DNA from: JAEXNA01 sp037189585
GTDB lineage: Bacteria > Vulcanimicrobiota > Xenobia > Xenobiales > JADMJV01
Assembly (NCBI GenBank): GCA_037189585.1
Contig: JBBCJA010000007.1
Span: forward strand, 124,001-188,000
DNA length: 64,000 bases
Direction of reading: 5' to 3'
The first letter of the stretch is position 1. The number at the start of each line of letters is the position of its first letter. Of the stretch, positions 17,187 to 25,935 are shown piece after piece. The notes beneath the pieces were generated by a model that searched no databases, was not told the DNA's origin, and saw only the letters and a program-made list of their open reading frames with translations. The position numbers and the translations under genes are program-made.

Positions 17187-18422
17187 ATGAATCAGGCAAA
17201 GTTGGGACCTCTCCATGTTATGGAGGAGCACCACGAGGCGTACTTTTTTTGGAAGGACCTTGGTGTCAAGCAGGCGTGGTGCTGGCACGTCGACGCTCAT
17301 CTCGATATAGGACGGGAAGGCTTAACGCCTAAACGCCTGAAGCAGTTGGCGGGGTGCCTGTCCAGTCAGGAGGCTTGCGATTTAGGCATCCTGGGCAATT
17401 GCTATCTGCCCTGGGGTGGGCTGCATTGCGGAAACTATCTCTACCCGGCTATCGCGGAGGGGATCGTGGGGCGCTTGACCTGGGTTATCCCGCCCTACCT
17501 TCCTACCGGAGAGCTCCTGGAGTGGACTCGAAAGCATCTCGACGGTTGGTTTGAGCTAACTTTGGAAGAATGGGCTAGCTTTCGTCTGGAAGACGGAGTC
17601 GTGCATGGGCATGCTCTGGGGATCACGATGGAGGTCGGAACGTGGGAGAGTCTCGAGCCTCCCTCTGAGCCAGTGCTTCTCGACATCGACATCGACTACT
17701 TCTTGACCGACCGGGGAGAGGTCTGGTGGGAGTCTCAGGAGTTGGCGGAGAGCGTGAAAGATTGGGCCACCCTTGCCACCACGCTCGCATATTCGGTCAA
17801 AGGCGGATACACGCCAACCGAACATCGAGAACTGGCCCGGTCTTTCTTGGATGGAGAGACATCTACCGAGGGATACGTCACCGATGACTTGGATCGAGCG
17901 ACCGCCCTATATCGCTGTCACCAATATGAGAACGCCTTAGAGACTTTGCGGCAGATTCCCGGCTTAGAATCGACTTACTATCTTGGCAGTGTCTGGCAGA
18001 AGCTTAATGAGCCCCTGAAAGCTCTCGAAGCCTGGCGGGGTCTGTGTGTCCGAGAGGATGTGCCAGTTGATGGACAAGCTTATCTTCGCGGTTTGTGCAC
18101 GGAGATGTGTCTCAAGGCCGAACTCTTCGAAGAAGCCATCGAGCATGCCGCCTGGGGCAAAAAGCTCGCTCCCCATGACTACCGCCACCCCTGGGGAGAA
18201 GCGGTGGCGCGCGAAACTCTAGGCGATGCCAAGGCCGCCATCAAACTCGTCAGGCGCGCTCTTCGACTGGCCGAGAACTCTCTTTTTAGCTTAAAGATTC
18301 GCCTGGCCTTGGCTCGACTCTACCGACGCCAGGGTCAAAGAGAGCTCTCTAAGATGGAGCTGGCGCAGCTAGCCCATCATGACGTGACTGGGGAATATCG
18401 AGCCTCGACTGTACTAGGTTAA
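17187..18422 (+). CDS. UPF0489-domain protein fused to TPR-like repeats
   Basis: This 411-residue protein begins MNQAKLGPLHVMEEHHEAYF and shows WHVDAHLDIG and later LLDIDIDYFL, the Asp/His-rich signatures of UPF0489, a family related in fold to arginases and probably metal-binding. From about residue 240 the sequence turns into helical pairs (RCHQYENALETLRQIPGLES, EPLKALEAWRGLCV, GDAKAAIKLVRRALRLAENS) that read as tetratricopeptide repeats. The ATG at 17187 is chosen over a GTG at 17115 that lies inside a terminator stem. Function unknown; an arginase-like hydrolase with a protein-interaction tail is a reasonable guess. Confidence 0.75.
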   Translation: MNQAKLGPLHVMEEHHEAYFFWKDLGVKQAWCWHVDAHLDIGREGLTPKRLKQLAGCLSSQEACDLGILGNCYLPWGGLHCGNYLYPAIAEGIVGRLTWVIPPYLPTGELLEWTRKHLDGWFELTLEEWASFRLEDGVVHGHALGITMEVGTWESLEPPSEPVLLDIDIDYFLTDRGEVWWESQELAESVKDWATLATTLAYSVKGGYTPTEHRELARSFLDGETSTEGYVTDDLDRATALYRCHQYENALETLRQIPGLESTYYLGSVWQKLNEPLKALEAWRGLCVREDVPVDGQAYLRGLCTEMCLKAELFEEAIEHAAWGKKLAPHDYRHPWGEAVARETLGDAKAAIKLVRRALRLAENSLFSLKIRLALARLYRRQGQRELSKMELAQLAHHDVTGEYRASTVLG

Positions 18423-18480
18423 TAGCAACAAAGTACCAGATCAAAGTCGTCCCGAGGTCTACGCGGAGCCCAGAAACCTC

Positions 18481-18490
18481 ATGCTACAGT
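18481..18490 (+). promoter_or_regulatory. Shared upstream element ATGCTACAGT (candidate extended -10)
   Basis: This is an exact copy of the 10-mer at 9497. It lies 57 bp before the first gene of the second pseudopilin operon and probably sets the start of its transcript. Confidence 0.45.
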
Positions 18491-18546
18491 TTAGGTATTC
18501 GATCTAAATCGGACTGCTGTCTAGACTGGAAGATAAGGGAGGATGG

Positions 18547-19077
18547 ATGACTAATAAGGTGGATTCACCAGAGAGGCGACATCACCGGCGAGGGTTCACG
18601 ATGATCGAACTGCTCGTCTCCTTGGGAGTTATCGCTACCGGTATACTCGCCTTGCTAGCAGTTTTCGTCGCAGGGCAGAAGGCAAACGCCTATGGCCAGA
18701 ACATGGCGCGCGCGACCAACATCGCCCGGCAAATTCATGAGCTTGTTCGCTCTCAAAACTTGGCTTTTACGACAGGCACTTTCCCTCCTACCGCGGCTTC
18801 GGGTTTGAATTCGCTAGACAAAGTTAATTTCAATGCCTCTCCTCCCTCGCAGTTCGAAAGCTTGCTGACATCGGTTGAGAAGGTGGGGGAAGACCTCGTT
18901 GATGGAGCTTACGAACCGTCGTTTTTTAAACGAACGATCGTTACCACTCGCGCCTCGTCCGACCCAAACAGTCACCTCTATAACCTTCTGACCATGACCG
19001 TCACGATCTATTGGTTTGAGGGCGGTGTCGAGCGCTCTGTGAGAATGACTTCACTTTTGAAACGGGCGGGCTCTTAA
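18547..19077 (+). CDS. PilV-like prepilin-type protein, pseudopilin operon 2
   Basis: This 176-residue protein has the canonical leader HRRGFTMIELLVSLGVIATG (cleavage G/F, glutamate +5) and one helix, then a small extracytoplasmic domain ending in WFEGGVERSVRMTSLL, typical of PilV/GspI-like minor pseudopilins. AAGGGAGG lies just upstream of the ATG. It occupies the same position in its operon as the gene at 9556, and both are followed by PilW-like and PilX-like genes. The two sets are diverged paralogues rather than recent copies. Confidence 0.86.
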   Translation: MTNKVDSPERRHHRRGFTMIELLVSLGVIATGILALLAVFVAGQKANAYGQNMARATNIARQIHELVRSQNLAFTTGTFPPTAASGLNSLDKVNFNASPPSQFESLLTSVEKVGEDLVDGAYEPSFFKRTIVTTRASSDPNSHLYNLLTMTVTIYWFEGGVERSVRMTSLLKRAGS

Positions 19078-19078
19078 C

Positions 19079-19843
19079 ATGTGTCATCGTCAGAGACTTA
19101 GAGGGTCCTCCATTATTGAACTTATGATCGTGATGACGCTCATGGGCATCGTTTCGGGAATTCTGCTGGTTCTTTACGTACAGACCCGAAGCTATCTGAG
19201 CCGTGGCATGGTTTTGACGGAACTCGAACAGAAAGCTCGTATCGCTGGAGGGCGGATCATCCCCAAGATCGCAAGCGCCAGTGTACGACCCGCGATCGAC
19301 TTCAATGGAGATGGAGACGCTGTGGATACAGACCTGGGTCTGGACCAGTATGAGCCTCGAGTGGCGATTCTATTTCCGCCGCCGCCTCCTTACTCCACCC
19401 CTCTTCCAAGCAATCTGGATCCCCCTCGAGAAGTCATCCTCTACTCGACAAAGAGCTATGTGCGAGACATGTTGCGCGAGCCGTCCGGAGACGATTTTGA
19501 CCCTCGTAACGAAGCGGAAGATCCTGCTCTGGGAATGAGGCAGTACCGGATTTTTTTCCTTCTTCGTGACAATGTGGATGCTTCCAAGTTTCCCGACGGG
19601 ATTGTCGGTGACGTGTTTATCGACGGGAATACCCCTACGAATAAGAATGATGACATTCTGCTGGTGTCAGGACTTCGGGATGTCCGATTTGATCGTGAGC
19701 AGGACAACGTGATCCGACTCGCTATTTCCGTCAAGGCCTACGATCCGTTTGGTGCGAGCGTAGGGGGCACCGCGGTTCTGAAAAGGCAACACGTCTCCAG
19801 AGTTTACCTACCGATCTTTACCCACTCTCCTGGAGGTTCGTAA
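19079..19843 (+). CDS. PilW/PulJ-like protein with non-canonical leader, pseudopilin operon 2
   Basis: This 254-residue protein starts MCHRQRLRGSSIIELMIVMT. It keeps the glycine, the +5 glutamate and the helix of a prepilin, but has serine instead of phenylalanine at +1, so methylation by prepilin peptidase may differ. Residues 74-85 (DFNGDGDAVDTD) match a calcium-binding loop of the EF-hand/dockerin type, suggesting calcium-dependent folding as in several pseudopilins. It starts 2 bp after the previous stop codon. Its own stop codon overlaps the next ATG by one base. Confidence 0.78.
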   Translation: MCHRQRLRGSSIIELMIVMTLMGIVSGILLVLYVQTRSYLSRGMVLTELEQKARIAGGRIIPKIASASVRPAIDFNGDGDAVDTDLGLDQYEPRVAILFPPPPPYSTPLPSNLDPPREVILYSTKSYVRDMLREPSGDDFDPRNEAEDPALGMRQYRIFFLLRDNVDASKFPDGIVGDVFIDGNTPTNKNDDILLVSGLRDVRFDREQDNVIRLAISVKAYDPFGASVGGTAVLKRQHVSRVYLPIFTHSPGGS

Positions 19844-21708
19844 TGAAATTGAGAAGACATCAAAAGACTCGGGGTTCGATTCTCATCTTGACCCTCTTCT
19901 TCATGGTCATGATATCGTTTTTCGCCATCGCGTACTGGAAGCTGATTCCGGTCGATCTCCACATGGCGCAGCGACACAAAGACGACACTCGGGCCTACTA
20001 CGCCGCCGATGCCGGGCTGGTCGACAGCTTGGGATTTCTCGGTCAACGGACCACTGCTGGTAACATCGACCAAATTTTTGCCGACAGCGGTGTGTTCGAC
20101 TCGGCGGGCCATCGAATCTACGTCCGCGAGGGCGAACTTGATGGGATCAAATGGGAAGCGACACTAACTCCCGGACCCAAAACTTATGGACACAAGGGCG
20201 TCGACTCACCAGTCCCGATGCGGGTCTACAAGATCGAAAGTGTCGCCTACATCGGGACCACGAAGTATCGCTCGGTCTCCGCCTGGGCCGCTCAGGATAC
20301 CTTCGCCAAAAAGAACTGGCTTGTCAACAAGGGAGCCGGTAGTACCATTTTATGGTTAAACTTTCAAACCTTCCGGCTCGGTGGAGACTATCACACTAAC
20401 GACTTTTTACGTTTCAATATCCCGTCGGCATCGTTTTGGACCAGTTCTGAACCTGCAGCCGTGGGGGGAATACTAACCTCACCAAAGACATTTGTTCCTT
20501 CCTCCGGTGGTGTCAAGGACGGCGTTGAATATAACAATTGGGATGCCGGTCTTCTGCCTTACAACTCTTCCGGCAGCGCGATCGCTGGACGTTATGAGAA
20601 GATCTCCGCCTTGGGTAGGACGGGCGTTCAGACCGGCGCGGATGAGATGACCCTTCCCAGCAACACTGACAGCGTGGCCTTTGGCACCTGGGGCGGAACT
20701 CCACCGTCTTCGGCTCTTCCCGCCACCAGTGCGATTTTTGGCAGCAGCAGCGTGAACGTGAGAATCAATGGCGCTACTCCAGGAAATGACGCAGTGAACG
20801 GGCTCTATATTGAAGGAGATGTCGATCAGATCGATCTCGAAGTCATCAACGACAACCAAAGGATCCGAATCGACCAGGGAAATCACGAAGTGGAAGTGAC
20901 GTTTGTCGCTAACAATTTCACCATACCCAGCGGCGCTACTGTAGAGGGCGCCACACCGGGTGCCACGCTTTTAGGTTCAGCCAATGACGGACACGGGTAT
21001 ACTGTCATCCGCAAAGCTGGAACCTCTGAATACAGAGTGTACAACGGCCAAACCAACGGAGCGATCTACGCTACCGGAAACATCAACGGTATTCGGGGTG
21101 TGACAAAGGGCCGGCGGACGGTGGCCACGTCCACCGGAACAGGGGGTGAATCCAATATTAACGACAAACGAATCACGATCACCGGCGAATTGACTTACGC
21201 CAACACTCCACCCGGTCAAACTCCCACGACCTCTCAGGACCAACTCGGATTAATCACATATGCGGTGAAGATGGGGGCGGACCAAGCGACGGCTGCACCC
21301 TCGGCGACCGACAATCAAGATGGGAGGATGTGGCCTCCCCGAAACACCAGAAGCACCACCAATCCACACTATCTCTACTGTTCCATCTTCGCTGGTCGCA
21401 ACTTTTCCGCTCAAGATGCTCTTAGCAATCCTGACCTGACCGACGCCATCAAGGGGGGAGGGTTCGGCGTAAACAGTTACAACGACAGCGGGCTCGGACC
21501 CGGGTTCATGAAGATGTACGGTAGTCTCACTGAGGGAGTCCGATTAGCCAAGGGGACCTTCAATACAAGTACGGGGGCGTCCACAGCCGGTTACTCCTAC
21601 TCTTTCATGGAAGATCCCAACCTCAAGCAAGTTCAACCGCCCTTCTTTCCAAGTATGCCGACCTACGAGGTGATCTCTTGGGAAGAGAAGTCGGTGTTTG
21701 CTTACTAA
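19843..21708 (+). CDS. Large PilX-like pilus/secretion tip protein, pseudopilin operon 2
   Basis: This 621-residue protein has a basic start, one helix (GSILILTLFFMVMISFFAIA) and then TRAYYAADAGLVDSLGFLG, the PilX-like YxAxxGL motif. The large extracytoplasmic part is beta-rich with many Thr, Gly and Asn residues. It contains a stretch VNGLYIEGDVDQIDLEV that looks like a beta-helical segment, comparable to the HANGDIF region of its paralogue at 10880. It ends operon 2, immediately before a long hairpin. The two large proteins presumably fill the same slot in two alternative tip complexes. Confidence 0.75.
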   Translation: MKLRRHQKTRGSILILTLFFMVMISFFAIAYWKLIPVDLHMAQRHKDDTRAYYAADAGLVDSLGFLGQRTTAGNIDQIFADSGVFDSAGHRIYVREGELDGIKWEATLTPGPKTYGHKGVDSPVPMRVYKIESVAYIGTTKYRSVSAWAAQDTFAKKNWLVNKGAGSTILWLNFQTFRLGGDYHTNDFLRFNIPSASFWTSSEPAAVGGILTSPKTFVPSSGGVKDGVEYNNWDAGLLPYNSSGSAIAGRYEKISALGRTGVQTGADEMTLPSNTDSVAFGTWGGTPPSSALPATSAIFGSSSVNVRINGATPGNDAVNGLYIEGDVDQIDLEVINDNQRIRIDQGNHEVEVTFVANNFTIPSGATVEGATPGATLLGSANDGHGYTVIRKAGTSEYRVYNGQTNGAIYATGNINGIRGVTKGRRTVATSTGTGGESNINDKRITITGELTYANTPPGQTPTTSQDQLGLITYAVKMGADQATAAPSATDNQDGRMWPPRNTRSTTNPHYLYCSIFAGRNFSAQDALSNPDLTDAIKGGGFGVNSYNDSGLGPGFMKMYGSLTEGVRLAKGTFNTSTGASTAGYSYSFMEDPNLKQVQPPFFPSMPTYEVISWEEKSVFAY

Positions 21709-21732
21709 TCCCGTGGGATTGTTGTTCCGCAG

Positions 21733-21776
21733 AGATAGGGAGACTCTGAATCGTAAGGTTCAGGGTCTCCCTATCT
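21733..21776 (+). terminator. 18-bp stem hairpin after pseudopilin operon 2
   Basis: AGATAGGGAGACTCTGAA pairs with TTCAGGGTCTCCCTATCT (one G-T pair) around an 8-base loop, 24 bp after the stop codon of the PilX-like gene. No T-run follows, so it may act as an mRNA-stabilising or processed 3' end rather than a classical terminator. Its last base is the first base of the TTG start proposed for the next gene. Confidence 0.55.
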
Positions 21777-22393
21777 TGAGATCGTTTGTCGTTTCGTTTT
21801 GTCTCGGTATCTTGCCCATGGCGTGCACGCCATCTCAAGAGACCCCGAGCCTCGCATCTCCCAATCCGGTAGCTCCGACACCCGTGGGGCTACCGACCGC
21901 GATATCCTCAGGCGACCCTTCCTCGATGACGCAAATACTTGGCCCAGGTCCCCTTCAGGTGATTGCAGGTGCGCCGATCCAGCCCGGTGAGACCCTGACT
22001 GAGTTCTTTGTCAGTACGGAACGAGGTTCGTTTCCCATGGCGCTTCGTCGGAGTTTAGCTCCAGAAGCTGTGGACGCTGTGGAGAAACAAATTTCCGTAG
22101 GCGACTATGACGGTCAGAGATTGGTCAAACGAGCTGTCAATTTTCTCGTCGTGTCTCCTAAGAAGCCGTGGGCGAAAGAACTCAAAAGCAAGAATCGCAT
22201 TGCTTCCGCGGAAGCTTTAATCTTCGTAAGTCCCCAAGGCTCATTAGGCTTCACGACCGGAACGCCTGTGACGGTCCCACCGTCTTGGATCTGCATAGGA
22301 CAGATCCAAGTTTTGCCAGGCCTTTTAACCCAATGGCAAAACAAGGAGGAAGTTCAAGACATTGTTAAGTCGATCGGTGACCCTATTAATTAA
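21776..22393 (+). CDS. Putative lipoprotein
   Basis: From the TTG at 21776 the product is about 205 residues, starting with a short basic end, a hydrophobic run and the lipobox LPMAC, followed by a Ser/Thr/Pro linker (TPSQETPSLASPNPVAPT). This linker style is shared with the lipoproteins at 37455 and 34878. The body is soluble and unassigned. The start is uncertain: the frame is open upstream to 21698, but that would place the signal sequence internally. It is probably outer-membrane anchored. Function unknown. Confidence 0.6.
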   Translation: MRSFVVSFCLGILPMACTPSQETPSLASPNPVAPTPVGLPTAISSGDPSSMTQILGPGPLQVIAGAPIQPGETLTEFFVSTERGSFPMALRRSLAPEAVDAVEKQISVGDYDGQRLVKRAVNFLVVSPKKPWAKELKSKNRIASAEALIFVSPQGSLGFTTGTPVTVPPSWICIGQIQVLPGLLTQWQNKEEVQDIVKSIGDPIN

Positions 22394-22473
22394 AGAAGGC
22401 TTGACGCAGTACTGATCACGTGTGGTTCCGAAAATAATCCACGTTTAGAGGTAGGCTGGTCGGTCCATCTTAA

Positions 22474-24150
22474 CTAGCCCTCCGTCGAGATCAGGCCATC
22501 TGCCGCGGCTTCGCTCATCACATCGTCGAGCATCTTGGAGTAGGTCTGGAAGGAGAGTGAGGCGCGGTGAATCACGCCCAGTCCTTCCCAAACCTGGCGC
22601 ACGCCGTTGACGAGGTGTTGTTCGTTGGGATCCTGCACGAAGTAGGCCATCTTCTCCAAGCCGCTCTGCCCTTCCGCCAATCCATGGAGAAAGCCGGAGG
22701 CGACGTCCTCCAGATGAGGCAGGTGCTGGCTTTCCCAGACAGCCCACTGCTCGTCACTGAAGCTGCTTCGGTCCATTAAAGAATCGGCCAGTTCGTCGAG
22801 CTCCTGAGCGAATTCTTTCAAACCGGCTTGAGCCCGGCGCACTTCTCCTAGGAACTCCTCGTGAGTCATATGGCCGTCGGCCACGGCATCGCAGGCATCG
22901 AAAAGCCGAGCGACGTTCTCCGTCATCACCAACTGCTGATTCTCTTCTAAGACCTGTTGGCTGGCCATGACCGAAAAGGTCGAGGAGGCCAGCGACGACG
23001 CGTCGGCCGAGCGGGGCAGCTTCTCTCCACAGGCCTCGCAAAGCCGGTTCTCGGGAGGGTTGGAGCGACTGCACGAGGGACACAAAATTTGAGTCTCGTG
23101 TTGGGAGGCGGTGGCGTAGACGTTGCGGGACTCCTCAATCTTCTGAGCTGTGGCGATGAGGTTTTCAGCGACCTGATCGAGTCCATCCTGCTCATCCCCC
23201 TCCAGGGCGGAGATCAGCTCCTCGACCGCGGCGTAGTGAGCGTCAAGAGTGCTGAGCGTACGCGGAATCTCTTCTTGGACGAGGACCGAGTCGATCGGCT
23301 TGGAGACGGACTCCTCAAAAGTTTCAGAGAAGTTGTCCATGAATTCGCCGTACTCGTCGACCGTGGTGTCGAGTACGTCTTTGTCGATTTCTCCGGCGCG
23401 GTATCCGCTGAGTAGGGATAAAAGAATGTTGGTGGCGGGAATTTCGGTCGGACCGCTGCTCGCTTGTCCCATCAGATTCTCAAGTCGCTCGGCTTGATGG
23501 AAGTGGCTATCAAGGGACTGTAGACTGCCACTGTAGCTGGCCTTGGCCGTGGGGTCGACGGCGCTTAGGCTTTGGAGTTCCTTGATGGCGGCACGGAAGT
23601 TCTCAACCAGAACGCCTCGACCCGGCACGTTCGACTGCTGGGCTCGCTCGAGCATCTGCTGGATGCCGTTGCTGTAGTAGGCGAGCATCTCTTTCCAAGC
23701 TGGAGCTTGGACCTCTCCCGAGATGATGCCGTCGGCCAAGCGGTCCATTCCGTTGGCCGGCAAGCTCTGGTAAGGTCCAAAGTTGGCGAAGGCGTGACTG
23801 TACTGTTCCGCCGCGGCGTTGAGGGCTGGAAGCACATTATGGGAATCTTCATAGGCCTCGACACAACGGGAGGTATCGCCTATCTCCAGACTTTCTTTCG
23901 CCGAGGCTAGCCAGGTTCCGTAGTCCTTGAGCGCCCCTAGCAGAGCGTCCAACTGCGGCTTGGCCTTGGCCACGAAGTCCGCCCCTCGCCCCTGCGCTCG
24001 CGCGGGTACCGCGGCCAGTTCTCGCTCCACAACCTGTTGCTGCTGTCCAATGAGTTCCAGAATCTCGTCGACAGGCTCTCCGCCGATGGCCATCATCAAG
24101 CCGCCAGCAATTCTGTCGATAGGATTGTCGGAGTCATTTCGAACGAACAT
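22474..24150 (-). CDS. Helical protein with an internal zinc ribbon
   Basis: This 558-residue soluble protein is nearly all alpha-helical, with a single zinc ribbon CPSCSRSNPPENRLCEACG (C-x2-C-x10-C-x2-C) at about residues 352-370 and a long helical domain on either side. No enzymatic motif is visible. The start ATG has AGGTGAGG upstream. Large helical proteins with a zinc ribbon hinge occur in this kind of genome as uncharacterised conserved proteins, and a structural or scaffolding role is possible. It is divergent from the BpsA-like gene. Confidence 0.75.
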   Translation of the reverse strand: MFVRNDSDNPIDRIAGGLMMAIGGEPVDEILELIGQQQQVVERELAAVPARAQGRGADFVAKAKPQLDALLGALKDYGTWLASAKESLEIGDTSRCVEAYEDSHNVLPALNAAAEQYSHAFANFGPYQSLPANGMDRLADGIISGEVQAPAWKEMLAYYSNGIQQMLERAQQSNVPGRGVLVENFRAAIKELQSLSAVDPTAKASYSGSLQSLDSHFHQAERLENLMGQASSGPTEIPATNILLSLLSGYRAGEIDKDVLDTTVDEYGEFMDNFSETFEESVSKPIDSVLVQEEIPRTLSTLDAHYAAVEELISALEGDEQDGLDQVAENLIATAQKIEESRNVYATASQHETQILCPSCSRSNPPENRLCEACGEKLPRSADASSLASSTFSVMASQQVLEENQQLVMTENVARLFDACDAVADGHMTHEEFLGEVRRAQAGLKEFAQELDELADSLMDRSSFSDEQWAVWESQHLPHLEDVASGFLHGLAEGQSGLEKMAYFVQDPNEQHLVNGVRQVWEGLGVIHRASLSFQTYSKMLDDVMSEAAADGLISTEG

Positions 24151-24219
24151 ACGTCACCTCACCTCGAGGACGCTTTCTCCTAGCTGGCAGGCATACCCTG
24201 CGAGGAAGGATCGAAGGGG

Positions 24220-25416
24220 ATGGGGTTCCAACTCCCTCCAATGAGCAAACTGTCGTTAAGTCCTCATCTCGATGCCCGCTACGGGAACACTCACCAGGAA
24301 ATTCTTTTCAGCAACCTCTGTTATGGAACGCGCATTCTGGCGCAGGAGGGCGGTTGGGACAAGCTACGGCAAGCTCAAAGCGGCGAATCAGGAGTGGAAG
24401 ATCCCTGGGTGACTCGAGCTCAGGGCGCTCTACTTTTTGTCCCTGAGCAAAGGCCGGAAGCGCCCGACTTTGTCCTTCGTTTAGAGAATTCGCTAAAGAA
24501 CTGTGTGGAGGCGGCCACCGGTCATCGACCGGAGACGTCCTGCGATAAAGTCGGGCTTTTGTCGCTCTTAGACCAGGCGGAGGCTGTCTACCGCGAGAGC
24601 CACATGCCGAAGCCGTATTCGGGCCCTCACCAGGTGCCCGGTCCGTTTATGCGCGAGCCTCACCGACTGGTGGACTACATTTTCGATCACTCGCGGGCGT
24701 TTCTGACCTACGATCTCGAGCCGGCTTATAGCGAAGAGCTCGACTTCGACCTGGTGAAGATGTTTTTCGATCGGCCGGCGATGAAACACCGATATGAGCA
24801 GCAGTTTTGCATTCCATTGACCACTCAGCAGCGCGCTCGAAAGATTATTGACAGCATGAAGCCGGGTAGTCGCGTCCTGGTACTGGGTGACGATGATTTG
24901 GTCTCGCTGGCCCTGGTTCATATGACCGACCAGCTCAAAGTCGACGTCTTAGAGTTGGATGAAGATCTGGTGAGGTTTCTTCACGAAAAGGGTGGAGATC
25001 GCCTAACCGTGCTGGAGCACAACCTGCGCTACGGGGTGCCTGACAGCATGAAACACGCCTATGACTGCGTGACCACCGATCCGCCCTACGCCGAGGACGG
25101 AATGCGGTTTTTCCTGGGTTGTGCCCGAGACTCGCTGCTTCAAAGTTCGGAAAGCCGGCTGTTTCTGACCACTTACCCGGGTCTGCTGGAAAACCCCAAG
25201 TCTTTCTACAGCGATGTCGAGACGGTGGGGCTCGATATTCTCGAGACGCACAAACACTTTAGTCGCTATATTTATAACAACCTCTATCGCGTGTCTCAGT
25301 TGACCGCGTTGCGTCACATGGGAGCTCCCATGCATCCCACCGCGGAGCTGATCGGGTATCCCTTTCTCTACGCCCACTTCTTCGAGTGTGTCCACAGGCC
25401 GGGAGCGGCCGAGTAG
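24220..25416 (+). CDS. N4-bis(aminopropyl)spermidine synthase-like (BpsA) family protein
   Basis: This 398-residue enzyme-like protein has VLVLGDDDLVSLALVHM, VDVLELDEDLVRFL, and TTDPPYAEDGMRFFLGCARD. The GDDD and DPPY motifs in this order define the BpsA (DUF43) family, which adds aminopropyl groups from decarboxylated S-adenosylmethionine to make branched polyamines in thermophiles. DPPY also occurs in N-methyltransferases, so a methyltransferase role cannot be excluded. The N-terminal 180 residues are helical, as in the family. The ATG at 24220 has GAGGAAGGA nine bases upstream. Confidence 0.78.
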   Translation: MGFQLPPMSKLSLSPHLDARYGNTHQEILFSNLCYGTRILAQEGGWDKLRQAQSGESGVEDPWVTRAQGALLFVPEQRPEAPDFVLRLENSLKNCVEAATGHRPETSCDKVGLLSLLDQAEAVYRESHMPKPYSGPHQVPGPFMREPHRLVDYIFDHSRAFLTYDLEPAYSEELDFDLVKMFFDRPAMKHRYEQQFCIPLTTQQRARKIIDSMKPGSRVLVLGDDDLVSLALVHMTDQLKVDVLELDEDLVRFLHEKGGDRLTVLEHNLRYGVPDSMKHAYDCVTTDPPYAEDGMRFFLGCARDSLLQSSESRLFLTTYPGLLENPKSFYSDVETVGLDILETHKHFSRYIYNNLYRVSQLTALRHMGAPMHPTAELIGYPFLYAHFFECVHRPGAAE

Positions 25417-25431
25417 CGAATTTCTGTCCGC

Positions 25432-25935
25432 ATGAGATGCTTGCTCGCCTTTCTCGTTCTGTTCTGTCTTCAAGCCGGCGCCGAGACCATGGAGTTTCCA
25501 GGCTATCGTTGGGAGTCTCCCTTTCCCTTTGGAGAAACTCAAGAGTTTAGCGAGGGTGTCTACTTCTCTGTTTATCCCAACGAGACCGACACCAGCAAGG
25601 TTAAACTCGAGTTGATCGTCATCCACACTCCCTACGATTCCGTGGCCTTAATCAAAGAGTCAGGCGCCGACCCGCGCAAAGTTGCGATCTCGACCTTCAT
25701 GGAAAAAGTTGGCCAGCCGGAGCAGATCAATAAGGCGCTCTTCATGGGGACCACCGAGGCTCGCCTGGTTTATACCTCAAGCTCACCTCGACCGAATACG
25801 ATCCATATTTTTCAACACTCTCGGGAGAACGGAGCTCTGGTGACGGTAGCTTTGAGAGACTATGGCGGGAATGAGCCGGGAGTCGTGGGTAAGGTGCTGC
25901 AAGCTCTTTCTAACACCTTTGTGGCGACTTACTAG
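25432..25935 (+). CDS. Secreted hypothetical protein
   Basis: This 167-residue protein has a signal peptide (MRCLLAFLVLFCLQAGA) and a compact mature domain starting ETMEFPGYRWESPF. No family is recognised; the pattern of short strands resembles a PsbP/Mog1-like fold only loosely. The gene follows the BpsA-like gene by 15 bp and may be co-transcribed. It is convergent with the quinone reductase gene, overlapping it by 4 bp. Confidence 0.7.
   Translation: MRCLLAFLVLFCLQAGAETMEFPGYRWESPFPFGETQEFSEGVYFSVYPNETDTSKVKLELIVIHTPYDSVALIKESGADPRKVAISTFMEKVGQPEQINKALFMGTTEARLVYTSSSPRPNTIHIFQHSRENGALVTVALRDYGGNEPGVVGKVLQALSNTFVATY

Noticed and set aside
24220..25416. Annotation as an N6-adenine or N4-cytosine DNA methyltransferase from the DPPY motif
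   Set aside because: No FxGxG SAM motif precedes it; instead GDDD and LELDEDLVRFL match the BpsA family. The alternative is kept only as a caveat.
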